From: Hydractinia symbiolongicarpus
Taxonomy: Eukaryota; Cnidaria; Hydrozoa; Anthoathecata; Hydractiniidae
Direction of reading: 5' to 3'
NCBI RefSeq assembly: GCF_029227915.1
Contig: NC_079882.1
Location: 20,653,001-20,717,000, forward strand
DNA length: 64,000 bases
In this document: one piece after another, positions 13,301 to 22,700 of the stretch
Layout: each line of letters opens with the position of its first letter
Position numbering within the stretch: the first letter of the stretch is position 1
Made by a program: the position numbers and the translations under genes
Notes under the pieces: model-generated
The model's input: the letters and a program-made list of their open reading frames with translations, nothing else
Told to the model about the DNA's origin: nothing
Databases searched by the model: none

Positions 13301-16031
13301 TGTCTCTAAAGTGCCTCTAAGTTGGCTTTGCTGACCTAATATTTAGTGAAGGCTATTTAGCAGGCAAACATTGGCACTCTTATGACGACTTTTAGTACTT
13401 TTATTTTACAGGGTTGTGTATCTACGAAAATTTTAGTTTACATCAATGTTTCAGGTTTCAATTTTTGATTGAATATGGTCCAGGCACTAATACCCTTTAT
13501 AAGTGCCTAAAATCCTAGATAAGTAGTTTTGACTGTCAAATTCAGGTCTTTTGCCTTGGACTAGATTTATCCTGATTTATTCTGCTGCCTGAGGTGTGAT
13601 GAATAATTTAAAATTTCCGAAAACTACAAGTAGGACAAGATTGTCCAAAGAATGAATGGGACAAGTTTGTAAATATCACACCGTATTTTAATGATTTTTG
13701 GACATTGCTTGGTATTAGTTGTTTTAAAGGGAACCCGAGGTACAAAATGATGTTAAACTTATACTATAGAGCTTAAAAAGTTAGCTAACAAGTCTTTTTA
13801 AATTTTTTTAAAAGCTATTCTCATTCTCAAGATATTCACATTTAGAGAATTTTGGATTTAATTATGCTGCATGAATTATGATGTCATCTCTTATAATAAT
13901 ACAGAAACTGTGTCTGTTTGTAACAGGCAAAATGGATATGCTTATTTTCCTTTGATGTAGCCGAAAAAGTTATGTCTTAAATGTTAAAATTTCTGACGTT
14001 ACGGTGCGACGTCCATAACACTACTTTAACGTCAATATCTTATACTAATTTAATGAAGCCATTACAGTGCACCTAAAACTTTAAGGCTAAATAACTTGGA
14101 AACGAGGTGATGACGTCAATGATTTTTCACCGTGTATGTAACTAGGGACCACCTAGGACCAATTTGGGTAAGTTTTCCAAACCTGGGTCATCAAATCCGT
14201 TTCGGAATGGACGGGTTGATGACGTCATCTAAAAACCTTCAAACCTTATTATCTCCGCAACCGTTTGTAAAAATTACATAATCCTATACATTTTCTTGAT
14301 CAATGTTTCAAGATCTGTTCGATGAAGGCAACAGGTATACAAATTTCAAAAAAAAATTTTGGTTTGGATGGGGCCATTGGTTACGTCAGCAAAATTTTTA
14401 AACCTTCATATCTCATTAACCGCTCATCAAAAGCACATGATCATATACATTTTCTTGATCAGCGCTTTAAGCTGTCCACAATAGAGGCAACATGAAAACA
14501 AAATTTTAAATTTATTTTAGTGGATGGGTTGCTGACGTCATCAAAATTTTTATCCTGCCTGAGTGGATTTTTCCATGGGCCTTATCGACTAGTATTTCAA
14601 TAATAGCAAATTTGGACATTTTCTTTCATCAGTAAATTTAGACCTGTTAAGGGGGTGTGCATTCAAACTTTATCAATGCATAGATATTATAAAGGTTAAT
14701 TGGTTAACATAATTTTTTTTGACAAAATGACACTCGCTTGCTTGTCCCAGGCCTCTTATTTTTTTGCTGACGACTCAATAACTCGGGATCTGCAACTTGG
14801 TTTGCAATCAAACTTTGTGGGTAAGCTTGTGTAAGCCCTATATGTTTACTCACAAAATTTGATTGCAAACCGACATGCAGATCCCAAGTTGAGTTCGTTG
14901 ATGTTCATAAAGAATAAGTTAAAAAAATTTGATTTTAAACTTTACAGTCAGAAGTTCCTAAATATGAAATCCCTGTTTCATAACAGCAAATATTAACATA
15001 GTTATTATCGTTTTTCTTATTTCCAGGACACAAAAATGATAAAAATATAACACTTTAAAGCTACAAAATTGTTAGGTTTTATCAGCTTGTAGCCCCAAAA
15101 CAAAAAGAGAAGTTTTTTTGTAATTTTTTTATGAATATTTTTTTTAGTTAATATACTATTAAAGAGTGCTTTAAATAGGATAAGGAGATTGAAAGAACAA
15201 GGATAACCAAAGGAATGATAAATTACTAACAATGTTACTTTTTTATCAAAATCATTCTCCATAACAGGTTTTTTTGGCATTTTGACTAACTTAACTTTTG
15301 GAGACCAAGCATTTACAGCATCCCTGAAAATTTTAGCAAACTAAGCGGATTTATAAACAAATTATGAGGAAATTTCGCTTTTTTGCAATGTCAAAATCAG
15401 TGTCTGATATTTATGAGCTTGTCCAATGGTGCATGACTTCATAGTGTTCCCCACCAAAAACGCACATTTAAAGCCTTTAAATGTGTTAGGCACACAGAAA
15501 GTACACACATTATTGTTTTTAAATAGACATATTAACTATGAAATATTTCTTTTTGTAAAAGAAAATGCCTTACATGGATTGTGTGCAAAATAGTTGACTG
15601 CAAATGAATAGGGAAAACACAAAGGTGAGAGCCATTTCAGTGTTTGGGTAGTGGGCACTGTGAGTACTTTACATTTGATCTTAATAATGTTTGTTGCAAT
15701 GGTATATATATACTTTATGTTCTTAAACATCTATTGCAAAAAATGTCTTTGTTTATATACATATACATACAATCAATAAAACATCAAAGTTTATGACTTC
15801 AAAAACTACATCTTATCAGAAAAAACGAAAAAATACATTTTTAAGAAACTAAAAATAATCACACCTACCATTAGATATTTCGAGGGTCTGCGGGATTTTT
15901 CGCTTCACTTTAACTGATAACCCTCTTGCTTGCTTGCATCTAAGGTTGTTTTCTTTCCTCTTATAATCACGAGCATCATCTTTGTCATATTGATTTACTT
16001 TTAATTGTGGTTTAAATAATAATGCATCCAT
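7325..16031 (-). CDS. DLGAP5: DLGAP5/HURP-like mitotic spindle protein (GKAP family), about 785 aa
   Basis: Thirteen exons on the minus strand: 15869-16031 (ATG 16029-16031), 12787-12909, 11167-11300, 10575-10650, 9587-10495, 9378-9469, 9234-9302, 9012-9137, 8814-8903, 8030-8371, 7629-7709, 7509-7554, 7325-7431 (stop TGA 7325-7327). All phases match; the total is 2358 nt. A GKAP domain covers about residues 430-545, with blocks SCCEKWNKVMEE, AAIGQAQLFMRKRFKQFKEL and SDLDGFWEMIYFQVKDV, the arrangement found in vertebrate HURP. The N-terminal third is basic and Lys/Arg-rich with a short coiled coil (about 75-96), as in the microtubule-binding part of HURP. The C-terminus, LPLNDLMMFSPIG, resembles the short HURP C-terminal motif. 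HURP stabilises kinetochore microtubules under Ran control; the same role here is inferred. The first splice is the least certain. Introns hold a MITE, a Helitron and a foldback. Confidence 0.85.
8423..8794. mobile_element. MITE with TACCATAATG-type terminal repeats in a DLGAP5 intron
   Basis: The left end reads TACCATAATGGTCCGATTAA and the right end is the near-inverse (GATCATTATGGTA). The TA at each edge could be a mariner-type target duplication. The interior is rich in GCGCCC/GGGCGC blocks in both orientations. It is about 372 bp and non-coding. Confidence 0.6.
13887..14592 (+). mobile_element. Non-autonomous Helitron, long family (706 bp)
   Basis: It starts TCTCTTATAATAATACAG and ends with the hairpin-like GTGGATTTTTCCATGGG followed by CTTATCGA and CTAG (CTRR). 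The flanking bases are A (13886) and T (14593), the canonical Helitron insertion site. The interior matches the family-mates at 49989, 55417 and 60683 over several hundred bases (for example ACGTCAATGATTTTTCACCG). It has no ORF and lies in a DLGAP5 intron. Confidence 0.75.
14773..14894. repeat. Long imperfect foldback hairpin
   Basis: Two arms of about 49 bp (14773-14822 and about 14846-14894) are inverted copies, sharing blocks such as GGTTTGCAATCAAA and GGGATCTGCA, with a loop of about 20 nt. It lies in the first intron of DLGAP5. It could be a foldback element or an RNA hairpin. Confidence 0.65.
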
Positions 16032-17392
16032 TTTTATAAACTAGACTATAAGCACTATTAACATGAAGTCATTAAATAAGCATATTATACACAGAGGAAT
16101 CACAACTCATAAACATTGTGACTAGGAATTCAACATCGTTTGCTTCAGAAGAAAACATGTTAATTTTATCACATAAAAATATGTTTCTATAGATTTTTAA
16201 AGAAGTACATACTTGTGTGTAAAGCACATTTACCTGATGACCTTTAAACTTACCTGATTAACATAAAAAAATTCAATTTACTTGTTTTTGTATAGAAGTA
16301 GAAGACCTTTATTTTAATTATTAAAAAAGGTTATATAAAAGTCCACTATTGGCTGGAAATTAGCTAATAGATGACTTCCAGTGTTTACATTTTTAAGGGA
16401 TTCTTGCGCATGCAAAAATCGACCAGACTTTAGGTTAAGAAAGTCAAATTATTTCTGAAGTTTGAAAAAAAATCCGCTAAGGATTAAGAAATTTCAAAAA
16501 TTTGTTCGATGCCTGAAAATTCTTTATCGTTTGCGAGCATGACTGCTCTTGTCATCAATTCCGATAACTTTTATCTACAAAACACGCCCCTGAGCCTTCC
16601 AAGATTTATCCAAATGTGTGTATTGCATGGACAGAAATCTGCTAAAAGAGGAGGGGAAGAGGTCTGATTCTTTCTTAGCAGTGATATCCCCACTACAGGT
16701 CCAAAAAAAAACTTTCAAAGGCCCCCTACTTAAGTTCCCACAAGAAACAGCTACTTTAGGATGTGGGGTAGCCATTTTTTGTATGTGCGGATCAGGGTAA
16801 ACCCCCAAAACAAAGTTGCTAAAAAGAACCATTATGACATTGTGGGTAGAAGGTAATTTAGATCTGGGTTAACATCATCGAATATTAAAAAAAAAAGAAC
16901 TTTAAGAAAAATGAGGGGCATTTCAGATTTATCAGCAAAAATTAAGGTAGGAAATTTGAAATATCATGCGGTGTCCACTGCTGGTCTGCTCTCTATCTCA
17001 CGGAAAAACCTTGAAGCACTTTTAAAATACTAATAACTAATGCTGAATAATGCCGAATACACACAACTATAACTTTTCCAATTTTATTATAATACCAGTA
17101 CCATTCGTAAAAAAATAGCAAGGAAAAATAAAATAAATACACCAGAACGCAACACAACCTTCCAAACCGAAAAAACGAACTTCTCAGCTGATAAAAAGTG
17201 CTTGCTTACATTTCAAATATGGCCTTGTTTTCTTTCTATTCCTAACTGATAGCGCTATTACATTAAAGCATGGTGCGTGTGTACACACCTAAACAATCCT
17301 TGCCGCCATACTCGTAAAAACGGCCCAATAAAGGGCCGTTGTTTTTCCCCTCAGCCCTCTTCTCCTTAAGCTAGTATACCCAGCCCGCACAA
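16032..17392. other. Upstream region of DLGAP5, no genes seen
   Basis: It contains the 5' flank and possibly a 5' UTR exon of DLGAP5, transcribed leftward. Short open frames at 16.6-16.8 kb exist on both strands, but neither shows codon or motif support. A small perfect hairpin near 17.33 kb is listed separately. Confidence 0.4.
17319..17340. repeat. Perfect 8-bp hairpin with AATAAA in the loop
   Basis: AACGGCCC and GGGCCGTT enclose AATAAA and are followed by GTTTTT. It resembles a bacterial terminator, but this is animal DNA, so its meaning is unclear. Confidence 0.5.
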
Positions 17393-17736
17393 GATGTCTT
17401 TTAAGACGTCTTAAGATGTCTTTTTTAAATCTTTTGTTAGAAAACGATATTAAGATGTCTTTAATGCATCTTCTTAAAAACGTCTTTCAAAAGACATCTT
17501 TTATACGTCTTTTGAAAGTAAATAAATTCGAATCTTGTAGTATACGCATTTTAGATGTCTTTTAGAAGATCTTCAAAAGACGTCTTTTAAAAGACATCTA
17601 AAAGGTATCTAAAATATATCTTTTAAAAGACGTCTTTCTCTTCTTGCTATAATGCATCTAAAACGCGTCTTTTAAAAGACGTCTTGTCCTATTTCTAAAA
17701 GTGGTCTAAAATGCGTCTTTCAATAGACGTTCGTTT
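17393..17736. repeat. Cluster of short palindromes built on AAAGACGTCTTT
   Basis: AAGACGTCTT, AAGACATCTT, AGATGTCTTT and AAACGTCTTT occur more than a dozen times in both orientations over about 340 bp, many as perfect palindromes such as AAAAGACGTCTTTT. The spacing is irregular, so it is not a simple tandem satellite. It ends about 50 bp left of the Polinton terminus. Confidence 0.7.
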
Positions 17737-17788
17737 TTTATATGAAAAATTCGATTTAAAAAAACTAGTATAGGGGGTCCTTTCGTAC

Positions 17789-17903
17789 AGATTTTTCAAA
17801 CTTCCACGGTCAAACCCTTATAAAAATCAACATACAGTTTTTCACTTGTGACATCACAGATTTTTCATCGCGCCTCATCCCACAAAATCCGCTGACAATC
17901 AGC
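17789..17903 (+). repeat. Polinton left terminal inverted repeat
   Basis: It starts AGATTTTTCAAACTTCCACG and runs to the CAGC at 17900-17903. It matches the inverse of the right repeat except for scattered substitutions and about 15 extra bases (a second ATTTTTC copy near 17860). Confidence 0.88.
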
Positions 17904-17962
17904 AAAATTCAAATTTTGACCACTTCACAAGAAATCCTGAATATGTACGTAACAAATAGAAG

Positions 17963-18259
17963 ATGAGTTGGTTTCAAAATGTGCTAGAGCGTCTTATTAC
18001 TCAATAAATATGGATCAAAGAGCTTGAAAAGGAGCCCAGGCTACTCAAGTATGTTTCGGATCAAACCAAAACGTTGGAAATGTGTAATTGGGTGGTTGAA
18101 ATGTATCCCTACCAGTTCGAATATGTCCCGGACCGGTTCCAGACACAGGACATGTACGATAAGGCTGTTGAAAAGGATCCCTCCAGGCTCAGGGATGTAC
18201 CGGACCGATTCAAGACGCGAGATATGTGCAACAAGGCCGTTGAGAAGCAAGATCTTTAA
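17963..18259 (+). pseudogene. Repeat protein with VPDRFKT-type 22-24 residue repeats (Polinton gene, broken)
   Basis: From the ATG at 17963 the frame runs MSWFQNVLERLITQ, meets a stop (TAA) at codon 15, then continues in the same frame to TAA 18257-18259. The body has about three repeats with the pattern L-x-x-VPD-x-F-x-T-x-x-M-C-x-x-AVE (YVPDRFQTQDMYDKAVEKDP is one). Such short helical repeats occur in unnamed proteins of cnidarian and arthropod genomes, often with many more copies, so this one is probably truncated as well. Function is unknown. It is the first gene inside the left terminus, reading inward. Confidence 0.65.
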
Positions 18260-18444
18260 AAGTTTTTGGACACTAGGTAATAGGCGCGACAACCAACGGA
18301 TTGGTAAGTATAGGTTTTAATTGGCTAAAAGTCAATTAAAACTTCAGCCCGACAGGGCTATCATCAATAAAATGGTACTCTGTTACTGGTGCTTTTCAGA
18401 GGAGCTCATAGGTTATCTTATAGCCCCCTGGTGTTATAAGATAA

Positions 18445-18606
18445 ATGGAAGAACAATGCAATGATTGCGAACGCGTACTTGATGAGTATGATAGATGTAA
18501 ATGTGTGCGAAGGCTCGTGATAAAGGCTAAGATCACGTATAACGGAGGTAGTTGCGTATGTGCAGAAAACGACATAAGCAATCCTCGGACCTTGTTTGAA
18601 ATTTAA
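18445..18606 (+). CDS. Small Cys-rich protein (53 aa), unknown function
   Basis: An intact frame from ATG 18445 to TAA 18604-18606. It has a C-x-x-C pair near the start (CNDC), a C-x-C about 15 residues later (RCKCVRR) and a C-V-C in the second half, so it may bind a metal. It lies 5 bp before the next gene on the same strand, as in a compact viral-type gene row. I do not recognise the family. It is one of the few uninterrupted frames in the element, but short enough for that to be chance. Confidence 0.45.
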   Translation: MEEQCNDCERVLDEYDRCKCVRRLVIKAKITYNGGSCVCAENDISNPRTLFEI

Positions 18607-18611
18607 TAAAG

Positions 18612-19175
18612 ATGATAAAGTTTGAAAACGAAACTGTCAAACCCAGAGATTTTTTCTATAGTTTTACGTGTACTTTTACCAACGTCAACGACATTAACAT
18701 TAATTACCTGACCGTCTCGGACCTCGTCCTTGCCAACGGGGGCAAGGATCAACGGTATATCGTGGGGTTTCATACGTGAGACCTTATAGTAGCCCGAGGG
18801 TAAAAACGCCTAAAGTCTGGTCCACGAATGGAGTCACCCGATACAATGCTAGCGCCGTACCGACGATGAGTCTTGATTTCGACGAGTACCCTGATTGGAT
18901 CGAACAATATCGTCAAATTTGGAACAAAATCGAGGAGTTGATATCTCAAAGCATAACGACGGAGCCAGTCAAAAAGGAGCGTTGCATCAACGCAAGCTAA
19001 AACACTACAAGGACGCGATCACGACTAACTTCCACGGTGAGCCAGTACCCTACGATGAGTCAGTGGCGTGCTGGCTATAGCTTCCGTGTATGTTCAAGGC
19101 AAAAACTACTACCCGCATGTGCAGGCTGTGGAATGTAGATACAAGAAAACCGAATGGTTGTTGAGTGATGACTAA
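18612..19175 (+). pseudogene. Unknown Polinton protein, frameshifted
   Basis: Coding sense starts at ATG 18612 (MIKFENETVKPRDFFYSF) and ends at TAA 19173-19175 (KTEWLLSDD), but the reading frame changes near 18770, 18990 and 19075. Recognisable blocks are YSSPRVKTPKVWSTNGVTRY, DFDEYPDWIEQYRQIW, NFHGEPVPYDESVACW and VQGKNYYPHVQAVECRYK. I have no firm family; a nucleic-acid-binding role is possible but not shown. The breaks and its position next to other decayed genes make it a dead copy. Confidence 0.6.
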
Positions 19176-19270
19176 TAACCATATGTTTTGTAAGCCCCAC
19201 AAGGCTTACAAAACATACTAAGGCCTGTAAACCGCCGGAGACTCTAAATACCGCTGGCATACTGTACAAA

Positions 19271-19834
19271 TTAAAGTTTTTTTAAAACGTCATACCTACC
19301 CTCTTGCCTTCCTTTCGCAACTAGCTGGGCGCGCTCTCGTTCGTTGACAGCTTCCACGATACGTTTAACGCGTTGATGTATTTGCTCTTTTATCAGCATA
19401 TACCGCTGCTTCTCTTGCATAATGAGACTAAACTCGTAATCGCTGATAACCCCGTTTTCTACTGCCATTGAGATAAGATCAACAAGAGAATTCAACTTAG
19501 ATTCTGCGAGTAGCCTTATACTTTCATGTTTTTTAGATTTTATATTAAGTCTCTTCGAGGCGTTTCTCAGACTAGCCTGCCTGATTCTCATCGCTATTGT
19601 AATACCCCCCATCGTTATACAAAGTGGAGTTCCGAGTCCCGAGGCTAAAGCTCCGATTCCAACACCCAACGTTATAATAGTAATACCCAGCATTCCATGG
19701 TCGCAAAATCGGACCCACGTTCCATACATCTTGAATTTTTTTGCAAGCCCGTCTCGTTCTTCAATCTCCCTTCGCAGATATTGTTCAATTTCTTCGATCT
19801 TTTTGAGCTTGTAGATCTGGCTTTCCTTTGGCAT
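19271..19834 (-). CDS. Polinton-associated two-helix membrane protein with coiled coil (187 aa)
   Basis: An intact frame on the minus strand from ATG 19832-19834. Residues 5-32 are a charged coiled coil, followed by two hydrophobic stretches (about 47-64, GMLGITIITLGVGIGALASG, and about 65-82). A conserved-looking C-terminal helical part has SIRLLAESKLNSLVDLIS and ISDYEFSLIMQEKQRYMLIK. Proteins of this layout recur in cnidarian transposon-like loci; the function is unknown, and virion membrane or scaffold is only a guess. It is the longest undamaged gene in the element. Confidence 0.65.
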   Translation of the reverse strand: MPKESQIYKLKKIEEIEQYLRREIEERDGLAKKFKMYGTWVRFCDHGMLGITIITLGVGIGALASGLGTPLCITMGGITIAMRIRQASLRNASKRLNIKSKKHESIRLLAESKLNSLVDLISMAVENGVISDYEFSLIMQEKQRYMLIKEQIHQRVKRIVEAVNERERAQLVAKGRQEGRYDVLKKL

Positions 19835-19895
19835 GTCAGCGTTTTGCTCAGGCGCACTTGGTAAGGTTGGGTAATAGCTTACTCAACTCCATTTA

Positions 19896-20564
19896 TTATA
19901 TGAGCAATCACATCGTAATTCCCGTAAACGAAACATTTTTGTTATGGTGATGTTCATCTGTCAGCATGAACTCGAGGCGATCTGTCGAACCTTTCAGAGG
20001 AAGGTAAATTGGAGTGTCAAAACTTTATGTAAGCATGTCCCCCCAGGCGTTCAATTCCTTGGTGGGAAGCAAGGCAAGAATTTTGGACTTTTTACCGCTA
20101 AGTAGGGCATCATTCTCATCCAGCTAAGGGCAAACAAGTCTCAATCTTTGGTAAACGTCTGTCTTGTAAAATGCATCTTAGTCGCCTTTCGTATAGTACT
20201 TTTTACTGAGATCGTAGGGTAGGCCCATGAGCTCTTGCAGTTGTCAATTAATCACCACTGTGTACCCTTCATTGACACGGAGCCTACAGAGTCCATTTTT
20301 CAGCACAAAGAGCTTGATCTTATCCTGTGCCTGACTATTGACGATAGTCGTCAAATCCTCGATCCTGTACAGACTGTTCATGATTTCAATTCGGACCTCC
20401 ACCTGCATTTACCCCACCTTACGGATGGTGAATTCATTGTTGCTGTAAATGTTCAGCCACATAGGCCGGATGCTAATTGATTTTAGGGCAATCCACGTAT
20501 CCTGTCCCAGATAATCCTCAAACATTGTGGGTTTTTCAATGTCGGTAATGTAGAGTTGATTCAT
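19896..20564 (-). pseudogene. Unknown Polinton protein (222 codons) with six in-frame stops
   Basis: Read on the minus strand from ATG 20562-20564 to a natural stop at 19896-19898, one frame keeps protein character throughout: MNQLYITDIEKPTMFEDYLG at the start, KIKLFVLKNGLCRLRVNEGY in the middle, YLPLKGSTDRLEFMLTDEHH near the end. Stops interrupt it at 20409-20411 (TAA), 20244-20246 (TGA), 20178-20180 (TAA), 20124-20126 (TAG), 20025-20027 (TAA) and 19908-19910 (TGA), but there is no frameshift. The C-terminal block resembles the last strands of beta-rich structural proteins seen in such elements; a capsid-type role is possible but unproven. It is divergent from the + strand gene at 20614, 49 bp away. 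Confidence 0.7.
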
Positions 20565-20613
20565 CCTTTCTTCTAAGAAACCCTAAGGCAAGTTACAAGT
20601 GAAACAGGGGAGA

Positions 20614-21713
20614 ATGGCTCTTGGTGTAACAAACTTGGAACACCAGGACCTATACGTATCTACGGAATCACATATTTCCGTGGTATTCCCTGAGTTTACT
20701 AAGTATCCCATCACAATTCCAATAACCTACCTTAATGATCCTGTTAGAGTTGGATGGGAGGGACAAGCCTTGGATTACAGGAACATTCAGATTAATTTCG
20801 CAACCCATTGCACAACCACGGCTTTTTTCATCTCCGCCAAGCATATGATGGGCTCAGTACAAATTGTCAACTTAATCTTCAAATTTCACGTGTACTACCA
20901 CATGCGTCGTATAGCCAGAATGAAGGTACCAATGCCATTTAACGACGGTTTTGCTCAGTACAACAATCCCTACTCAACATCTGGATTCGCGCAGGTGTGT
21001 CGCTAATTTGGTGCGGATTCTAAGGGTCTGTACAAATTTAGGACAGCAAGCTCTTCACTCACCAACGGTTCGTGGTGGCCACAGGTTGAAAGGGACTATG
21101 GTAAGTTTATCATGCCAACAAGTCAGGGTCTTACGGCGGAAGGCCTGACAAAGCTAAGTAAAAGAATTCGCGTCTAAGTGGTCTTGTCGCTTGGGTTGCA
21201 GCCGGGGGCCAAGGCATCCCTACTCGGTTTAAGAGCGGACAACTATACGGCCAGGCAAATTCTGTTGCAAAAATTTGAAAGTTTGGTGACGCAGAATGAG
21301 AATATAGGGCAAGATAAAACGCAATTTCAGAATATGCCCGAACTCCGGTTAATTTTGCTGTTATGTCCAGCGTGTACATGTTGCCTTCTGATATGAACCT
21401 GCGTATAGGTAAAATTGAGGATTATAACAACAATATCTTGATTGCACCTGCCAATGTAAACGTTGGGGTCCAGATTGACGTGAATAACAAGCCTATTGTG
21501 AAGCCTACGGAGCAGACCATCAAACATGCCGCACCCCCTAAACAGGCTATCAAATCAGCCTCTAAGTATACTATCAAGCATGCGGCACCCCCTAAGCATA
21601 CGGAGAAGGATGGCGCTATCGAATACAGGAAAGCCCCACAACACAAGGATACCAAGACCGCGTTGATTACCGCGGAAATAGGGCTCATCATTGCTTACAT
21701 CTGGTTGAAGTAA
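20614..21713 (+). pseudogene. Probable Polinton structural protein with C-terminal membrane anchor, broken
   Basis: Starts at ATG 20614 (MALGVTNLEHQDLYVSTESH) and ends at the stop of 21711-21713. The frame is interrupted by a stop just after FAQVCR (about 21003), another after LSKRIRV (about 21176) and a shift near 21350 before the last ~117 codons. Blocks include DGFAQYNNPYSTSGFAQVC, LQPGAKASLLGLRADNYTAR and NIGQDKTQFQN. The C-terminal part has a Lys/Pro-rich repeat (IKHAAPPK occurs twice) and ends in a hydrophobic helix (TALITAEIGLIIAYIWLK). Membrane anchoring and size suggest a structural protein; I cannot say whether it relates to the minor capsid protein. It is one of the four + strand genes of the element. 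Confidence 0.6.
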
Positions 21714-21737
21714 GGTCTAATGTGTTTTATCAACAAA

Positions 21738-22680
21738 TTAGACTGATTTTCCTCTCTTTCCAACGTAGGCCACAACGAGTGCGACGGCAGCCGCGATTGC
21801 CATGTACAGATGTTTGGCTGCGTATTCAACAACCTTTGCCGCTACTTTGAAAAACAACTAGACAACCGTGCCAATAATCTCGGGTAGTGCAGCACCTACC
21901 TTACCTGCCAGGAATTTTAGGAATTTCCAAGTCTTTCCAGCTGCTTTTCTACAAACCCTTCCCTACGGCGCTTTTTCCTGCACCCCCAGCGCTCCTCCCT
22001 GTAACTGCGAGTACGATGGTGAAAATCAGTAGACCAACAGCCGAGACGATACTCGCTATAGTAAGACCCTGCTCCTTGAACAAGATCTTGAGCTTTTCAA
22101 GCAGAGACGTGTCATCTCCAACCATTTTCATCAGCGTGTCCTTGATGGCTGTCAGCTGGCTATGGATGTCGGAGGATAATAGCCCGTGTGCTTCTCGTGT
22201 GGCCTCTTTTTGATCCTGCATGTTTTCAATCTTTTCCTTAAACTTTGATATATCCCTGTCCAGGGTAGCTCGTTGTTCCTCGGTTGCCCCGGCCTTCTGC
22301 GCCTCGAGTCTTTTCACCTTGGCCTCCGCCTTACCGCTATCGTATAGGATCATCTTGCTTTTCAAGTTTTTCAAGTTGCCACTTAGTGTTTGAAGTTCGA
22401 GGTTAAGCCCCCTTCTCTCGCGTTCGATATCATCGGCATTCTCCTCAACGTGAGCGATCTCGTTTAGCGGTTTCTGGGCCGCTGCCTTACCCCCCCTGTT
22501 AAGTGTAGTGGTATAGTCGGGAAACCCCATGGCTCGCACGCTTTTTGCCTTCAAATTCTTTATTATCTCTCCAGCGCTTCTTAATCCATGACCCCTCTCC
22601 TTCATAATAGTTTCCGTAATATCTGCACCCTGAAAAAAAGACAATCCCTTCCATTCTAAACTCGTCGTAATATCTCGCAA
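21738..22680 (-). pseudogene. Coiled-coil/membrane protein of the Polinton, broken
   Basis: The main frame covers 22680 down to about 21949. It starts with an Arg/Lys-rich N-terminus, has a long coiled coil (about residues 75-165, many Glu/Lys heptads), then a hydrophobic helix (TIASIVSAVGLLIFTIVLAV). After a frameshift near 21955, coding sense continues in another frame with a second hydrophobic segment (YMAIAAAVALVVAYVGKRG) to TAA 21738-21740, crossing one TAG. A further shift lies in a poly-T run near 22632, where the true N-terminus (ARYYDEFRMEG) begins in another frame. A virion or membrane component is plausible from layout only. Confidence 0.65.
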
Positions 22681-22700
22681 CGGGATGCCCCAGCTTCTTA

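Noticed and set aside
15017-15326. Extra DLGAP5 exon around 15248-15326
   Set aside because: The peptide looks natural and has an acceptor, but the available donors give phase 0 or 2 while the next exon needs phase 1; the direct splice 15869 to 12909 fits.
17319-17340. Bacterial-type terminator, hence bacterial contamination
   Set aside because: Introns, animal gene families and transposons surround it; a short GC hairpin followed by five T can occur by chance.
19896-20564. An alternative genetic code in which stops are read as amino acids
   Set aside because: All three stop codons appear, neighbouring genes also have frameshifts, and host genes in the window use standard stops, so decay is simpler.
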